This document shows, piece by piece, positions 1-7,416 of a DNA stretch of 64,000 nucleotides. Location of the stretch: NCBI RefSeq assembly GCF_003050935.1, contig NZ_QAOX01000010.1:114672-178671 (forward strand). Reading direction: 5' to 3'. This DNA comes from Luteibacter sp. OK325. Lineage in GTDB: Bacteria; Pseudomonadota; Gammaproteobacteria; Xanthomonadales; Rhodanobacteraceae. The notes below the pieces were generated by a model. The model saw only the letters and a program-made list of their open reading frames with translations. It was not told where the DNA came from and searched no databases. Made by a program: the position numbers and the translations under genes. Within the stretch, counting starts at the first letter, position 1; every line of letters starts with the position of its first letter.

Positions 1-1495
1 CCACGCCGGTGAACGCCGAGGCGACATCGGTCGCCGAGAAACCGAGGTCGGTCGCCGCGCTGGCAACACCGCACGAGCCGGTGTTGAAGGTGGAGCTTGC
101 GGTCCAGTACAGGGCGTTAGCGCGAGCGAACACCTTGAACGCTTTCACCGTGTCCCAGCCGGTCTTCTTGGCCAGCAGGCAGAACGCCTTGTTGTAGACG
201 CCGGACGAATAATGCACGTCGAGACCGCTGGTGTAGTCGGCGGCGTTACCGATCGAACCACCGTCCTGCGGCGGATCGCACATGTAGCGCAACGCGGTGC
301 CGATGCCGGCACTGGCCTTGACGATATCGGCGCCGACGAGGAAGTCGTTCGTGCCGCGATCGTAATACTCGGCCGCTTCGCCGGCGATGTCCGAATAGGC
401 TTCGTTCATGCCGCCCGACTGGCCGCTATAGGTCAGGTTCGAGTGCTGCTCGGTGTAGCCGTGGCTGATTTCGTGCGAGGTCACATCCAGCGCCACCAGC
501 GGATAGAAGGTGCTGGCACCATCGCCGAAGTTCATCGAGCTACCGTCCCAGAACGCGTTCTCGTAGCTGGAGCCGTAGTGCACCTTCATGATGAGCACCT
601 GGTTCAACGGCGCCGCGCCGGTGTACGCGGTGTACATGTCATGCACCACGCCACCGAAGTGATGGGCGTCGTTGATGGGACCATACGCGCCGTTGATCGC
701 GTCACCGGTGGAATTGAAGCAGGTGAAGCTCCATAACGTTCCGGCACCGGACGTCGCATGGTTGAGGTTGTACGTCTTCACGTTCGTATTCTGCGCCGTG
801 CAGGTGTTGCCCGACTGCGTCACGATCAAGGAGGGCTTACCGCCTGCGCCCCAGGTGTATTGCCCGGTCTTCTGGTTGCCGCCCGGACCGGTGGCATTGA
901 CTTCGGCGTAGGTCAGGCCTTCCCACTGCTGGATGATCTCGCCGGTGTTGGCGTCGATGATCGCGGTGGGACGAGTCGGATGATCGCCGCCGGAGAAGAA
1001 TGAGGTCAGGTAGACCAGGCGCGCGGGTACGCCATCTCCGGGATAGACATAGAGATCCGCCTTGGCGTTCTCGGGCGCCGCGACAGCACCGGCCAGCGTC
1101 TTCGCCTGCTTACCGAGAAGAGCAATCGCGCGAGCCGCGTCGATCTTCGGCGTTACCGATGCGAGGTCGACCTGCAGGTCGGATGTCACCACGCCATTGG
1201 CGACGAGCGAATTGCCCTGGGCGTCCTGCTCCACGGCGATGCTGCGGCCGAACACCGGCACACCCTTGAAGGTCTGCTGCATGCGGACGGTCTGCGTGCC
1301 CTTGACGGTCGGCAGTGCGTTCTTCGCGACGAAAGCGTTGTCGGCCGAGAGGCCGAGCTTCGCGGCCAGCTGGCTGGCGGGGATGGCTCCCAGGCTCTGG
1401 GCCCGCAACGCTTGCTCGGTGGCCGCCGAAGCGACGGAGCAGGTTGCGACACCCAGCGAAACGACCAGGAGTTTCAAGCGAACATGACTTGCCAT
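1..1495 (-). CDS. Secreted M4 (thermolysin-like) metalloprotease, 3' end beyond window
   Basis: Extracellular zinc endopeptidase, made as a preproenzyme. Translating the minus strand gives a Sec signal peptide (ends about residue 22 at ASA), an FTP/PepSY-like propeptide, then the M4 catalytic domain. The zinc motif HEISH lies at residues 341-345 and the third ligand Glu in NEAYSD is at 365, exactly the 20-residue spacing of thermolysin (H146/E166). A downstream VHYSSGVYNKAF block matches the segment carrying the transition-state His of the family. The C terminus lies left of base 1. The ATG at 1495 is preceded by GGAGGAGG at good spacing. An 8-bp inverted repeat lies in the leader. Divergent from the DUF4279 gene. 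Family assignment is firm; substrate is unknown. Confidence 0.93.
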   Translation of the reverse strand, partial: MASHVRLKLLVVSLGVATCSVASAATEQALRAQSLGAIPASQLAAKLGLSADNAFVAKNALPTVKGTQTVRMQQTFKGVPVFGRSIAVEQDAQGNSLVANGVVTSDLQVDLASVTPKIDAARAIALLGKQAKTLAGAVAAPENAKADLYVYPGDGVPARLVYLTSFFSGGDHPTRPTAIIDANTGEIIQQWEGLTYAEVNATGPGGNQKTGQYTWGAGGKPSLIVTQSGNTCTAQNTNVKTYNLNHATSGAGTLWSFTCFNSTGDAINGAYGPINDAHHFGGVVHDMYTAYTGAAPLNQVLIMKVHYGSSYENAFWDGSSMNFGDGASTFYPLVALDVTSHEISHGYTEQHSNLTYSGQSGGMNEAYSDIAGEAAEYYDRGTNDFLVGADIVKASAGIGTALRYMCDPPQDGGSIGNAADYTSGLDVHYSSGVYNKAFCLLAKKTGWDTVKAFKVFARANALYWTASSTFNTGSCGVASAATDLGFSATDVASAFTGV

Positions 1496-1518
1496 TACGT
1501 TCCTCCTCCAGGAACAGG

Positions 1519-1545
1519 CCACACGAACCCATTGCGGTCGTGTGG
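1519..1545. repeat. Inverted repeat in the leader of the M4 protease gene
   Basis: CCACACGA (1519-1526) and TCGTGTGG (1538-1545) are perfect 8-bp arms around an 11-base loop, 24 bases upstream of the protease start codon. It may be an operator or an mRNA hairpin just before the ribosome binding site. Seen in sequence; role inferred. Confidence 0.45.
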
Positions 1546-1634
1546 ACCACATTCCGAACGATATGATTGACGCGCCGAAGCGCGATGCCCGTTGCGACCT
1601 CCGGCCCCCCCGCCGAAAGTGCTTGTCAACCTAG

Positions 1635-1689
1635 CGCAAGTTCTCGCGGTCGACTACCTAGGGATTTCCCTAGGACACACGAACTTGCG
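1635..1689. promoter_or_regulatory. Nested palindrome directly upstream of the DUF4279 start
   Basis: Inner perfect palindrome CCTAGGGATTTCCCTAGG at 1657-1674 is flanked by outer arms CGCAAGTTC (1635-1643) and GAACTTGCG (1681-1689). The outer 3' arm ends three bases before the ATG at 1693, so in an mRNA the two-tier hairpin would cover the ribosome-binding region. As DNA it could be an operator between two divergent genes. Positions are read directly; function is inferred. Confidence 0.55.
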
Positions 1690-1692
1690 AAG

Positions 1693-2145
1693 ATGACCGC
1701 CATGACGCAGCCCACCGATATCGACCTCGACCTCCGCCACATGACCCCGTTGGTGCGCGCCTCGTTCCGGCTCACCTCGGAACGGCACACCCTCGACCAC
1801 CTGCTCGACGAGCTCGGCGTGCCGGGCGCCAGGAGCTGGCAACGTGGTGAGACGGAGGGGATTTCATCGCAGCGCCGCAGCCACGGCTGGTGCGTGGAGT
1901 TGCCCGAGCAGCATACGTACGCGCTGGACGATGCGCTCAGCCAGCTTCTGGCCGTCCTTGCGCCGCATCGCGACGACATCGTCGCGACCATCCGCAGCCT
2001 CGAACTGGACGCGCATTTCGGGCTGCATGTGCAGATGACCGGCGACCGTGCACCCGCTGGTTACTGGTCGCCCGTGAACATCAAGACCATCGCGCTCTAC
2101 GAGGCCTCGCTTGAAGCCGACATCAGCGTGTCTCCGGCTCCCTGA
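1693..2145 (+). CDS. DUF4279 domain protein
   Basis: A 150-residue cytoplasmic protein of the DUF4279 family, which has no known function. It shows the family pattern: an N-terminal beta region, then a GVPGARSWQRGE segment, then an aromatic W-C-V-E-L strand and a helix with alternating Leu (ALSQLLAVLAPH). No signal peptide or membrane segment. The start at 1693 was chosen as the first ATG after the palindrome; a second ATG at 1702 is possible, and neither has a strong Shine-Dalgarno. Its stop lies 3 bp from the end of convergent sufT. Unusual regulation is suggested by the nested palindrome overlapping the leader. Confidence 0.72.
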   Translation: MTAMTQPTDIDLDLRHMTPLVRASFRLTSERHTLDHLLDELGVPGARSWQRGETEGISSQRRSHGWCVELPEQHTYALDDALSQLLAVLAPHRDDIVATIRSLELDAHFGLHVQMTGDRAPAGYWSPVNIKTIALYEASLEADISVSPAP

Positions 2146-2148
2146 AGC

Positions 2149-2706
2149 TCAGAGCATCCCGGTTTCGAGCTTGGCCGCGTCCGACATCATCGAATGATTC
2201 CAGGGCGGATCGAACACCAGGTCGACATCGGCTTCGACCACGGTAGGGATGAGTTCGAGCTTGGTACGGACATCGTCGATGAGGATGTCACCCATGCCGC
2301 AACCAGGCGCGGTCAGGGTCATCTTCACGTACGCCTTGCGCGAGCCTTCGTCGGTGGATTCCAGACTCACGTCATACACCAGGCCAAGCTCGACCACGTT
2401 GATCGGAATCTCGGGATCGAAGCAGGTGCGCAACTGCTGCCAGACCAGCTTCTCCACCTCGTCGTCGGAGGCGCCGTCTTCCAGTTCGATCGGACGCGGT
2501 GGCTCCTTGCCGAGCGCGTCGGCGTCGCCGCCGGCTATGCGGAACAGGTTGCCTTCCACATACACGGTAAAGCTGCCGCCCAGGGCCTGGGTGATGTACC
2601 CGATCTGCCCGGCCGGAAGCGTCACCGTCTCGCCCTGCGGCACCATGACCGCCTGGCAGTCGCGCTCGAGGGTGAAAGGTTCGCTGCTGAGGCTGAAACC
2701 GCTCAT
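2149..2706 (-). CDS. sufT: Fe-S cluster assembly protein SufT (MIP18 family)
   Basis: Predicted accessory factor of iron-sulfur cluster maturation. The 185-residue product has an N-terminal beta-rich region of about 80 residues and a C-terminal MIP18/PaaD-like domain. Diagnostic blocks are DPEIPINVVELGLVYDV and TLTAPGCGMGD, the latter carrying the conserved Cys of the family. The ATG at 2706 (MSGFSLSSEP) is preceded by AGGACAG; an upstream GTG-type extension lacks support. No suf operon genes are next to it, so it appears to be a stand-alone unit. It converges with the DUF4279 gene with almost no spacer. Family assignment is strong; the client proteins are not known from sequence. Confidence 0.88.
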   Translation of the reverse strand: MSGFSLSSEPFTLERDCQAVMVPQGETVTLPAGQIGYITQALGGSFTVYVEGNLFRIAGGDADALGKEPPRPIELEDGASDDEVEKLVWQQLRTCFDPEIPINVVELGLVYDVSLESTDEGSRKAYVKMTLTAPGCGMGDILIDDVRTKLELIPTVVEADVDLVFDPPWNHSMMSDAAKLETGML

Positions 2707-2897
2707 TGCTGTCCTGTAAAGGCCGCGCCGCGGCCGCAAAGTCGTCGATTATGCGCCCGCCGCCGGCCGGCGGTAAGCATCCATGAGGATAAATCGGGGC
2801 GGTGACCGACTGCCTCAAGAGCGCGGCGCCCGCTTGCCCGCTATCATTGCCCCCTTTGGCCCATCCCCGGACCCTATGCGTCATCCGAAGGAACACC

Positions 2898-3347
2898 ATG
2901 CCGGCTGAGCGTCTGCGTCGCCTCCCCGGCCTCCTGTTTGGCGCTTTTTGCGCCATCGCGTTCGGTTTCGCCGCCGGTGCCGTCTGGATGGTGCCGTCGA
3001 TGATGTTCGGCCGCGCCCTGCCCGCGCTGGTCCTTCCGGTGGGCTGGGTGCTCGGTATCGTGGTTCGCCGCTGGCTGCGCATCGAGGGCGGCGCGGGCGC
3101 CGGACTGGCTGCCATCGCCACCTTGATCGCGGCGGCGTACACCGCGTGCCTGGTCGCCGCGGCGACCATCTCCGGGATGATGGGCATTGGCTTCGGCCAG
3201 GCCATCCATGACGCCGGAGCGGCCATGCTGCTCGAACTGGCCCGCCTGGCCCAGGGCCCCTGGGATCTGGTGCTTTACGTCGCCGGCGCCCTCCTTGCCG
3301 CCCTCGTCGCCTGGCCGATCGCACGCCGGTCACCGGGCCAGCCCTGA
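2898..3347 (+). CDS. Small integral membrane protein of unknown function
   Basis: I do not recognise a named family. The 149-residue product is highly hydrophobic, with about four membrane segments near residues 8-28, 35-55, 65-90 and 120-143, separated by short polar loops (VVRRWLRIEGG). The C terminus IARRSPGQP is basic and probably cytoplasmic by the positive-inside rule. The ATG at 2898 is preceded by AAGGA at 7 bases. It stands alone between sufT (divergent) and the sigma factor gene (98 bp downstream, same strand), so co-transcription with the latter is possible but not shown. Confidence 0.72.
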   Translation: MPAERLRRLPGLLFGAFCAIAFGFAAGAVWMVPSMMFGRALPALVLPVGWVLGIVVRRWLRIEGGAGAGLAAIATLIAAAYTACLVAAATISGMMGIGFGQAIHDAGAAMLLELARLAQGPWDLVLYVAGALLAALVAWPIARRSPGQP

Positions 3348-3444
3348 CTTCATAAGCAGTAAATGCCCGGCCTAGGAATATGGCTGGTGCAGATCCCGTC
3401 AACCGGCGGTCGCCGACCGCGTTTATCGGAGTGATTCAGGCCGT

Positions 3445-4068
3445 ATGGAGCATGAGGATGCCAAGACCGACGAAGCGAAGGGCGCCGTGAACGGCTCGCT
3501 CGCGCTCGACAGTGCATCCCTGGACGATGTCCGCGAGGTGCCGGCGAACATGGACGCCTTCCTGGCGGCCATCGAGCGCAGGGCCTGGCGCATGGCCGAA
3601 ATCCACCTGGGCAACCGTGAAGACGGCATGGATGCGGTGCAGGACGCGATGCTGCGCCTGGTCCGCCACTACGCCGACAAGCCGCCCGGGGAATGGACGC
3701 CGCTGTTCTGGGGCATCCTCCGTCGTCGCATCGTGGACCTCCAGCGCCGCCGCAAGGTGCGCTCGATCATCGTCGGCTGGATCGGCGGTGGCCGCGACGA
3801 CGAAGGCGACGAGTTGCCCGCGTGGGAACCGGCCGACGACAGCCCGGATCCTTCGGCGCGGTTGCAGGATTCCCAGGCGTACGGCGACATCGTCGTCGCG
3901 GTTCGCAAGCTGCCGCAGCGCCAGCGTGAGGCATTTACCTTGCGCATCATGGAAGGGCTGGACGTAGCTGAAACGGCAGCGGTCATGGGCTGCTCCGACG
4001 GCAGTGTGAAGACTCACCTTTCGCGCGCGATGCATTCGCTGCGCGATCAATTGGAGGCATGGCGATGA
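3445..4068 (+). CDS. ECF-type RNA polymerase sigma factor
   Basis: A 207-residue sigma-70 family factor with region 2 (about residues 45-105; a DAVQDAMLRLVRHY core and a DLQRRRKVR basic stretch) and region 4 (about 150-203; KLPQRQREAFTLRIMEGLDV followed by the helix-turn-helix ETAAVMGCSDGSVKTHLSRA). An acidic linker lies between the regions. It overlaps the next gene by an ATGA motif, and the following genes encode a DUF3619-like membrane protein and a DUF3106 protein, an arrangement also known in Betaproteobacteria. By analogy the downstream membrane protein may be its regulator. The ATG at 3445 has a GGAG rather far upstream, so the exact start is uncertain. Confidence 0.88.
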   Translation: MEHEDAKTDEAKGAVNGSLALDSASLDDVREVPANMDAFLAAIERRAWRMAEIHLGNREDGMDAVQDAMLRLVRHYADKPPGEWTPLFWGILRRRIVDLQRRRKVRSIIVGWIGGGRDDEGDELPAWEPADDSPDPSARLQDSQAYGDIVVAVRKLPQRQREAFTLRIMEGLDVAETAAVMGCSDGSVKTHLSRAMHSLRDQLEAWR

Positions 4069-4442
4069 GCCAGCACGATCGAGACCTCGAACGTCGCGCC
4101 CGGGAACTCTACCTGCGCGCCAGCCGCGACGTGGATCCGACCACGGCCGGGCGCCTGCGCGCGGCCCGGCGTACGGCGCTGGCCGCACCACAGGAATCCC
4201 CGGCGCGTCGCCTGATGCTCCCCGCCGGCGCGTTCGCCGTCGTGGCGCTGGCGTCGCTCATGCTCTGGCAGCCGGGCGCTGCGCCGCCCTCGGCCCCGCC
4301 GGCCGTCATGCAGTCCGCCGATACCGAGGCGACCGACCTCCCGCCAGACCCGGACAGCACTGATCCCGCCCTGTACCAGAACCTGCAGTTCTATAGCTGG
4401 CTGGCCTACAACGACACGCAGCCGTCCGCCGCCCACAAGTGA
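4065..4442 (+). CDS. DUF3619-like membrane protein, possible anti-sigma partner
   Basis: A 125-residue protein with a charged N-terminal cytoplasmic part (residues 1-45, rich in Arg), one membrane segment (about 49-67, LMLPAGAFAVVALASLMLW) and a Pro/Asp-rich periplasmic tail ending in LQFYSWLAYNDTQ. This single-span design with a short cytoplasmic domain next to an ECF sigma gene resembles DUF3619/anti-sigma-like proteins. The start at 4065 overlaps the sigma stop (ATGA), and GGAGG at 4053-4057 fits this ATG and not the one at 4059. Anti-sigma activity is inference from context; no classical zinc anti-sigma motif is present. Confidence 0.68.
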   Translation: MSQHDRDLERRARELYLRASRDVDPTTAGRLRAARRTALAAPQESPARRLMLPAGAFAVVALASLMLWQPGAAPPSAPPAVMQSADTEATDLPPDPDSTDPALYQNLQFYSWLAYNDTQPSAAHK

Positions 4443-4447
4443 TCGCC

Positions 4448-5029
4448 ATGCGCCGCCTCCCTCTCGTCATCGCCGCCCTGCTTGCCCTGGCAGCTCCCCT
4501 TGCTGCCCCGGCGCAGGATCGTCCGCTGCCTCCCGGCGGGTCCGATTGGCCCAATAGCGAACATCCTGCCGTGCCGCCGCGTCCGTGGAGCCAGCTGACG
4601 CCCGACGAGAAAGACATCCTTTCCCCCGTGGCTCATGACTGGGACAGCTTCACGCCGAGGAAGCAGTCGCACATGCTCGAAATGGTGCAGCGCTGGAAAG
4701 GCCTGCCGCCGGAGCGGCGTGCCCAGATCCGCGATCGCATCGACCGCTGGCAGCACATGACGCCGGAAGAACGGGCGGAAGCTCGCAAGAACCAGCGGAA
4801 GTTCCAGGACCTGAGCCCGGAGCAGCGCGCCAAGCTGCACGATGCCTTCGAACGGTTCCGCAACCTGGCGCCCGCGCAGAAGCAGGCGCTGATGGAGAAG
4901 TGGCGCAACCAGACGCCCGAGCAGCGTCGCCAGGCCATCGACAACATGGGTCCGAACGACGCCCTGCCGCCCCCGCCGCCAGGCGAGCACGGGCCGCCGC
5001 CGGGCGGTTCCGCTAAACTGGGCGGATGA
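4448..5029 (+). CDS. DUF3106 domain secreted protein
   Basis: Exported 193-residue protein. A signal peptide (residues 1-23, cut near APA-Q) precedes a helical domain made of repeated units of the type W-x-x-L/M-T/S-P-E-x-R, for example LTPDEKDIL, MTPEERAEAR, LSPEQRAKL, LAPAQKQAL and QTPEQRRQ, spaced about 18-20 residues apart. This is the DUF3106 signature. The C-terminal tail is Pro/Gly rich. The ATG at 4448 gives a clean signal peptide; a GTG at 4439 overlapping the previous stop is the alternative. It belongs to the overlapping sigma-factor gene row. Function is unknown; a periplasmic sensing or chaperone-like role is only a guess. Confidence 0.8.
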   Translation: MRRLPLVIAALLALAAPLAAPAQDRPLPPGGSDWPNSEHPAVPPRPWSQLTPDEKDILSPVAHDWDSFTPRKQSHMLEMVQRWKGLPPERRAQIRDRIDRWQHMTPEERAEARKNQRKFQDLSPEQRAKLHDAFERFRNLAPAQKQALMEKWRNQTPEQRRQAIDNMGPNDALPPPPPGEHGPPPGGSAKLGG

Positions 5030-5598
5030 CGCAGACCACGCTGGACCTCCTCGACCACCGTCGCTCCGTACCTTCGCGCCAGCTCGGCGAACCGGCTCCC
5101 GACGACACCGTTCTCAAACGCCTGCTCGAAGCGGCTATCCGCGTACCCGATCACGGCAAGCTCGAGCCGTTCCGCATCCGCGTGCTGCGCGGCGACGCCA
5201 AGCGTCAGTTCGGCGCGCAACTGGCCCGGCTTGCCGTTGAAGCGAATCCCGACCTGTCCGAAGCCAAGCACGAGAAAGAACGGCGGCGCTATGACTTCGC
5301 GCCGTTGGTGCTGGTCGTATCGGCGAAGATCGACGACGAAAGCAAGGTACCCGAGCTCGAACAGAACCTTGCCGCCGGCTGCGTGGCCTATAACGTGCTG
5401 CTCGGCGCCCAGGCGCTCGGCTACGGCGCGCAGTGGCTTACCGGCTGGGCCGCGTACGATCGCAACGTGGCAAAATTGCTCGGCATGAAGAAGAGCGAAC
5501 ACGTGATCGGCTTCATCCACGTCGGCACACCGTCGATGGACGCGCCGGAGCGCGAACGCCCGGTCTACGACGATATCGTGAGCGTGTGGACACCGTGA
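5026..5598 (+). CDS. Nitroreductase family protein (YdjA-like)
   Basis: FMN-dependent NAD(P)H oxidoreductase fold of about 190 residues, the short YdjA type. Visible hallmarks are the N-terminal RRSVPSRQL (flavin phosphate binding), the VPDHGKLEPFRIRVL loop, the central NLAAGCVAYNVLLGAQALGYGAQWLTGW helix region and the C-terminal GFIHVGTP strand. The substrate cannot be read from sequence. The ATG overlaps the DUF3106 stop by 4 bp (ATGA), and its own stop overlaps the next gene, so it is almost certainly translated from the same mRNA as the sigma-factor row. Confidence 0.88.
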   Translation: MTQTTLDLLDHRRSVPSRQLGEPAPDDTVLKRLLEAAIRVPDHGKLEPFRIRVLRGDAKRQFGAQLARLAVEANPDLSEAKHEKERRRYDFAPLVLVVSAKIDDESKVPELEQNLAAGCVAYNVLLGAQALGYGAQWLTGWAAYDRNVAKLLGMKKSEHVIGFIHVGTPSMDAPERERPVYDDIVSVWTP

Positions 5599-6485
5599 GC
5601 GGCGATTCCCTCGTTCACCTGGTCGACGGCAGCCTCTACGTGTTCCGCGCCTGGCATTCCATGCCGGACGAGTTCCACGACCAGGACGGCGAGTCGGTCA
5701 ATGCCGTGCACGGCTTTACGCGGTTCCTCTGCGAGCTGCTCGAGCGCACCCGCGCGGAACATGTCGCCGTGGCCTTCGATGCCTCGCTCACCACCTCGTT
5801 CCGCAACGCGATCTATCCGGCCTACAAGGCCAACCGCGAGCTGCCTCCGCCGCAGCTCGTGCGCCAGTTTTCGCTTTGCCGCGAGATCTCCGCCGCGCTG
5901 GGCCTGAGCGTGCTCAACGACCACCAGTACGAAGCCGACGATCTCATCGGCAGCGCACTGTGGGGCCTGCGGTCGCACGGTTTCCGCGGTGTCATCGTCT
6001 CTGCCGACAAGGACTTCGGCCAGTTGCTGGGCGAACACGACGAACAGTGGGACTTCGCCAAGAACGTTCGCTGGGGCCCGGCCGGCGTATTCGACAAGCT
6101 CGGCGTGCATCCCCACCAGGTAGCCGACTACCTCGCGCTTTGCGGGGATGCCGTCGACAACATTCCCGGCGTACCCGGCATCGGCGCGAAGACCGCGGCG
6201 GCCCTGCTCGCCCATTTCGGCAATCTGGACGCCGTGCTGGACCGCATCGACGAGGTGCCGTACCTGCGTATCCGTGGTGCGGCGGCCTGCGCCGTTCGCT
6301 TGCGCGAGCACGCCGACCAGGCCTTGCTGTGCCGCCGCCTGACCCGCATCGCGCTGGATATCGCCGTGGCCGAGACTGCCGACGCGCTGCGCCGTCGCCG
6401 GGGCGAAGCCGACACCCTCGACGAACTCTGCGAGCGCCTGCGCTTCGGTCCGCTCACCCGATCCCGGCTGCGCGCGCTGATCTGA
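5595..6485 (+). CDS. 5'-3' exonuclease (Pol I / Xni-type flap endonuclease)
   Basis: A 296-residue stand-alone 5' nuclease of the FEN superfamily. It has the PIN-like core with the acidic metal ligands visible in HLVDGS, AFDAS, EADDLIG and SADKDFGQLL, then an H3TH domain (DNIPGVPGIGAKTAAALLAHFG) that binds duplex DNA. No polymerase domain follows, so it is a Xni/ExoIX-like protein rather than DNA polymerase I. The GTG at 5595 overlaps the nitroreductase stop as GTGA; a GTG at 5586 is the alternative. Likely roles are Okazaki fragment or repair processing, inferred from the family. Confidence 0.9.
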   Translation: MSGDSLVHLVDGSLYVFRAWHSMPDEFHDQDGESVNAVHGFTRFLCELLERTRAEHVAVAFDASLTTSFRNAIYPAYKANRELPPPQLVRQFSLCREISAALGLSVLNDHQYEADDLIGSALWGLRSHGFRGVIVSADKDFGQLLGEHDEQWDFAKNVRWGPAGVFDKLGVHPHQVADYLALCGDAVDNIPGVPGIGAKTAAALLAHFGNLDAVLDRIDEVPYLRIRGAAACAVRLREHADQALLCRRLTRIALDIAVAETADALRRRRGEADTLDELCERLRFGPLTRSRLRALI

Positions 6486-6561
6486 GGCGATTCCACCCAA
6501 CGTCACACGACCGCGCTACCCTTGGCCGGATACTTCGTATCCATCGCCCAGGAGCCCGCCC

Positions 6562-7164
6562 ATGCAGACCAGCCCGTTGCCCCACGCCTCGCCGATCCCC
6601 GACGACGCCAGCGCACCGGAAGAGGTGCTGCACAAGGCCAAGTGGCTGACCCTGAAGCGTCGCGGTCGCTGGGAGTACGCCGAGCGGAACAATCCCGGCG
6701 GTGCCGTGATCATTCTCGCGGTGACTGCCGACGACAAGGTGGTCTTCGTCGAGCAGTACCGCGTGTCGATCCTCGCCAACACCATCGAGATGCCTGCCGG
6801 ACTGGTGGGCGACCTGGCCGATGCCGAAGACGAAGACGTGCTGATCGCCGCGCGTCGCGAGCTCGAGGAAGAAACCGGCTATGCCTGCGGCAAGATCGAG
6901 TTCATCCACGAGGGACCATCCTCCGCCGGCATGAGCACCGAGATGATCGCCTTCGCCCGCGCCTGGGACCTTGAAAAGGTTGGCAAGGGCGGCGGCGATG
7001 AAACCGAGAACATCATCGTCCACGAGGTGCCTCGTGCCGAAGCCGGCAAGTGGCTGTTCGACCGCGCCGCGGAAGGGTTTTCGATCGACGCCAAGCTGTT
7101 TGCTGGGCTGTGGTTCATCGAGCACCCCGAAGCTCATATCCAGGATAACCGCAGCCTTACCTGA
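6562..7164 (+). CDS. NUDIX hydrolase (ADP-ribose pyrophosphatase-like)
   Basis: A 200-residue NUDIX protein that would cleave nucleoside diphosphate-X substrates, most like the ADP-sugar pyrophosphatase group. A beta-rich N-terminal part contains VEQYRVSI and IEMPAGLVGD, followed by the Nudix box with the metal-binding core ARRELEEETGY (about residues 97-107), and then EGPSSAGMSTEMIAFARAW, the loop found in NudF-type enzymes. The ATG at 6562 has AGGAG upstream. Three REP palindromes follow the gene. Substrate specificity is inferred. Confidence 0.88.
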   Translation: MQTSPLPHASPIPDDASAPEEVLHKAKWLTLKRRGRWEYAERNNPGGAVIILAVTADDKVVFVEQYRVSILANTIEMPAGLVGDLADAEDEDVLIAARRELEEETGYACGKIEFIHEGPSSAGMSTEMIAFARAWDLEKVGKGGGDETENIIVHEVPRAEAGKWLFDRAAEGFSIDAKLFAGLWFIEHPEAHIQDNRSLT

Positions 7165-7177
7165 CGGAGATGGCTCG

Positions 7178-7334
7178 GTGGGAGCCGATTCATCGGCGAA
7201 TGGTAAGTACATGTGGGAGCCGATTCATCGGCGAATGGTGAATAAACCCGCGGCACAGCCGCGCTCCTTGAGGTTGCTGGCCTCGGTTCCCACCGAACGC
7301 GAACGGAGAGCATCGCCGATGAATCGGCTCCTAC
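7178..7334. repeat. REP cluster (three palindromes) between NUDIX gene and dnaE
   Basis: Two direct copies of GTGGGAGCCGATTCATCGGC start at 7178 and 7213, both followed by GAATGG, and an inverted copy (with CTCCTAC end) lies at 7311-7334. The rest of the 252-bp gap before dnaE shows no gene. Confidence 0.85.
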
Positions 7335-7416
7335 AGGGGCGGGTATTGGTAATGTCAATTCTTGTCGCTGAGTCACTCCCCGGTTAGCCTTCCCACTGCT
7401 TCACCCGGCGCCGCCC

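Noticed and set aside
3363..3434. A 23-codon ORF just before the sigma factor gene, possibly a leader peptide
   Set aside because: No ribosome binding site, no attenuator-like structure and no regulatory codon run; it probably arises by chance.
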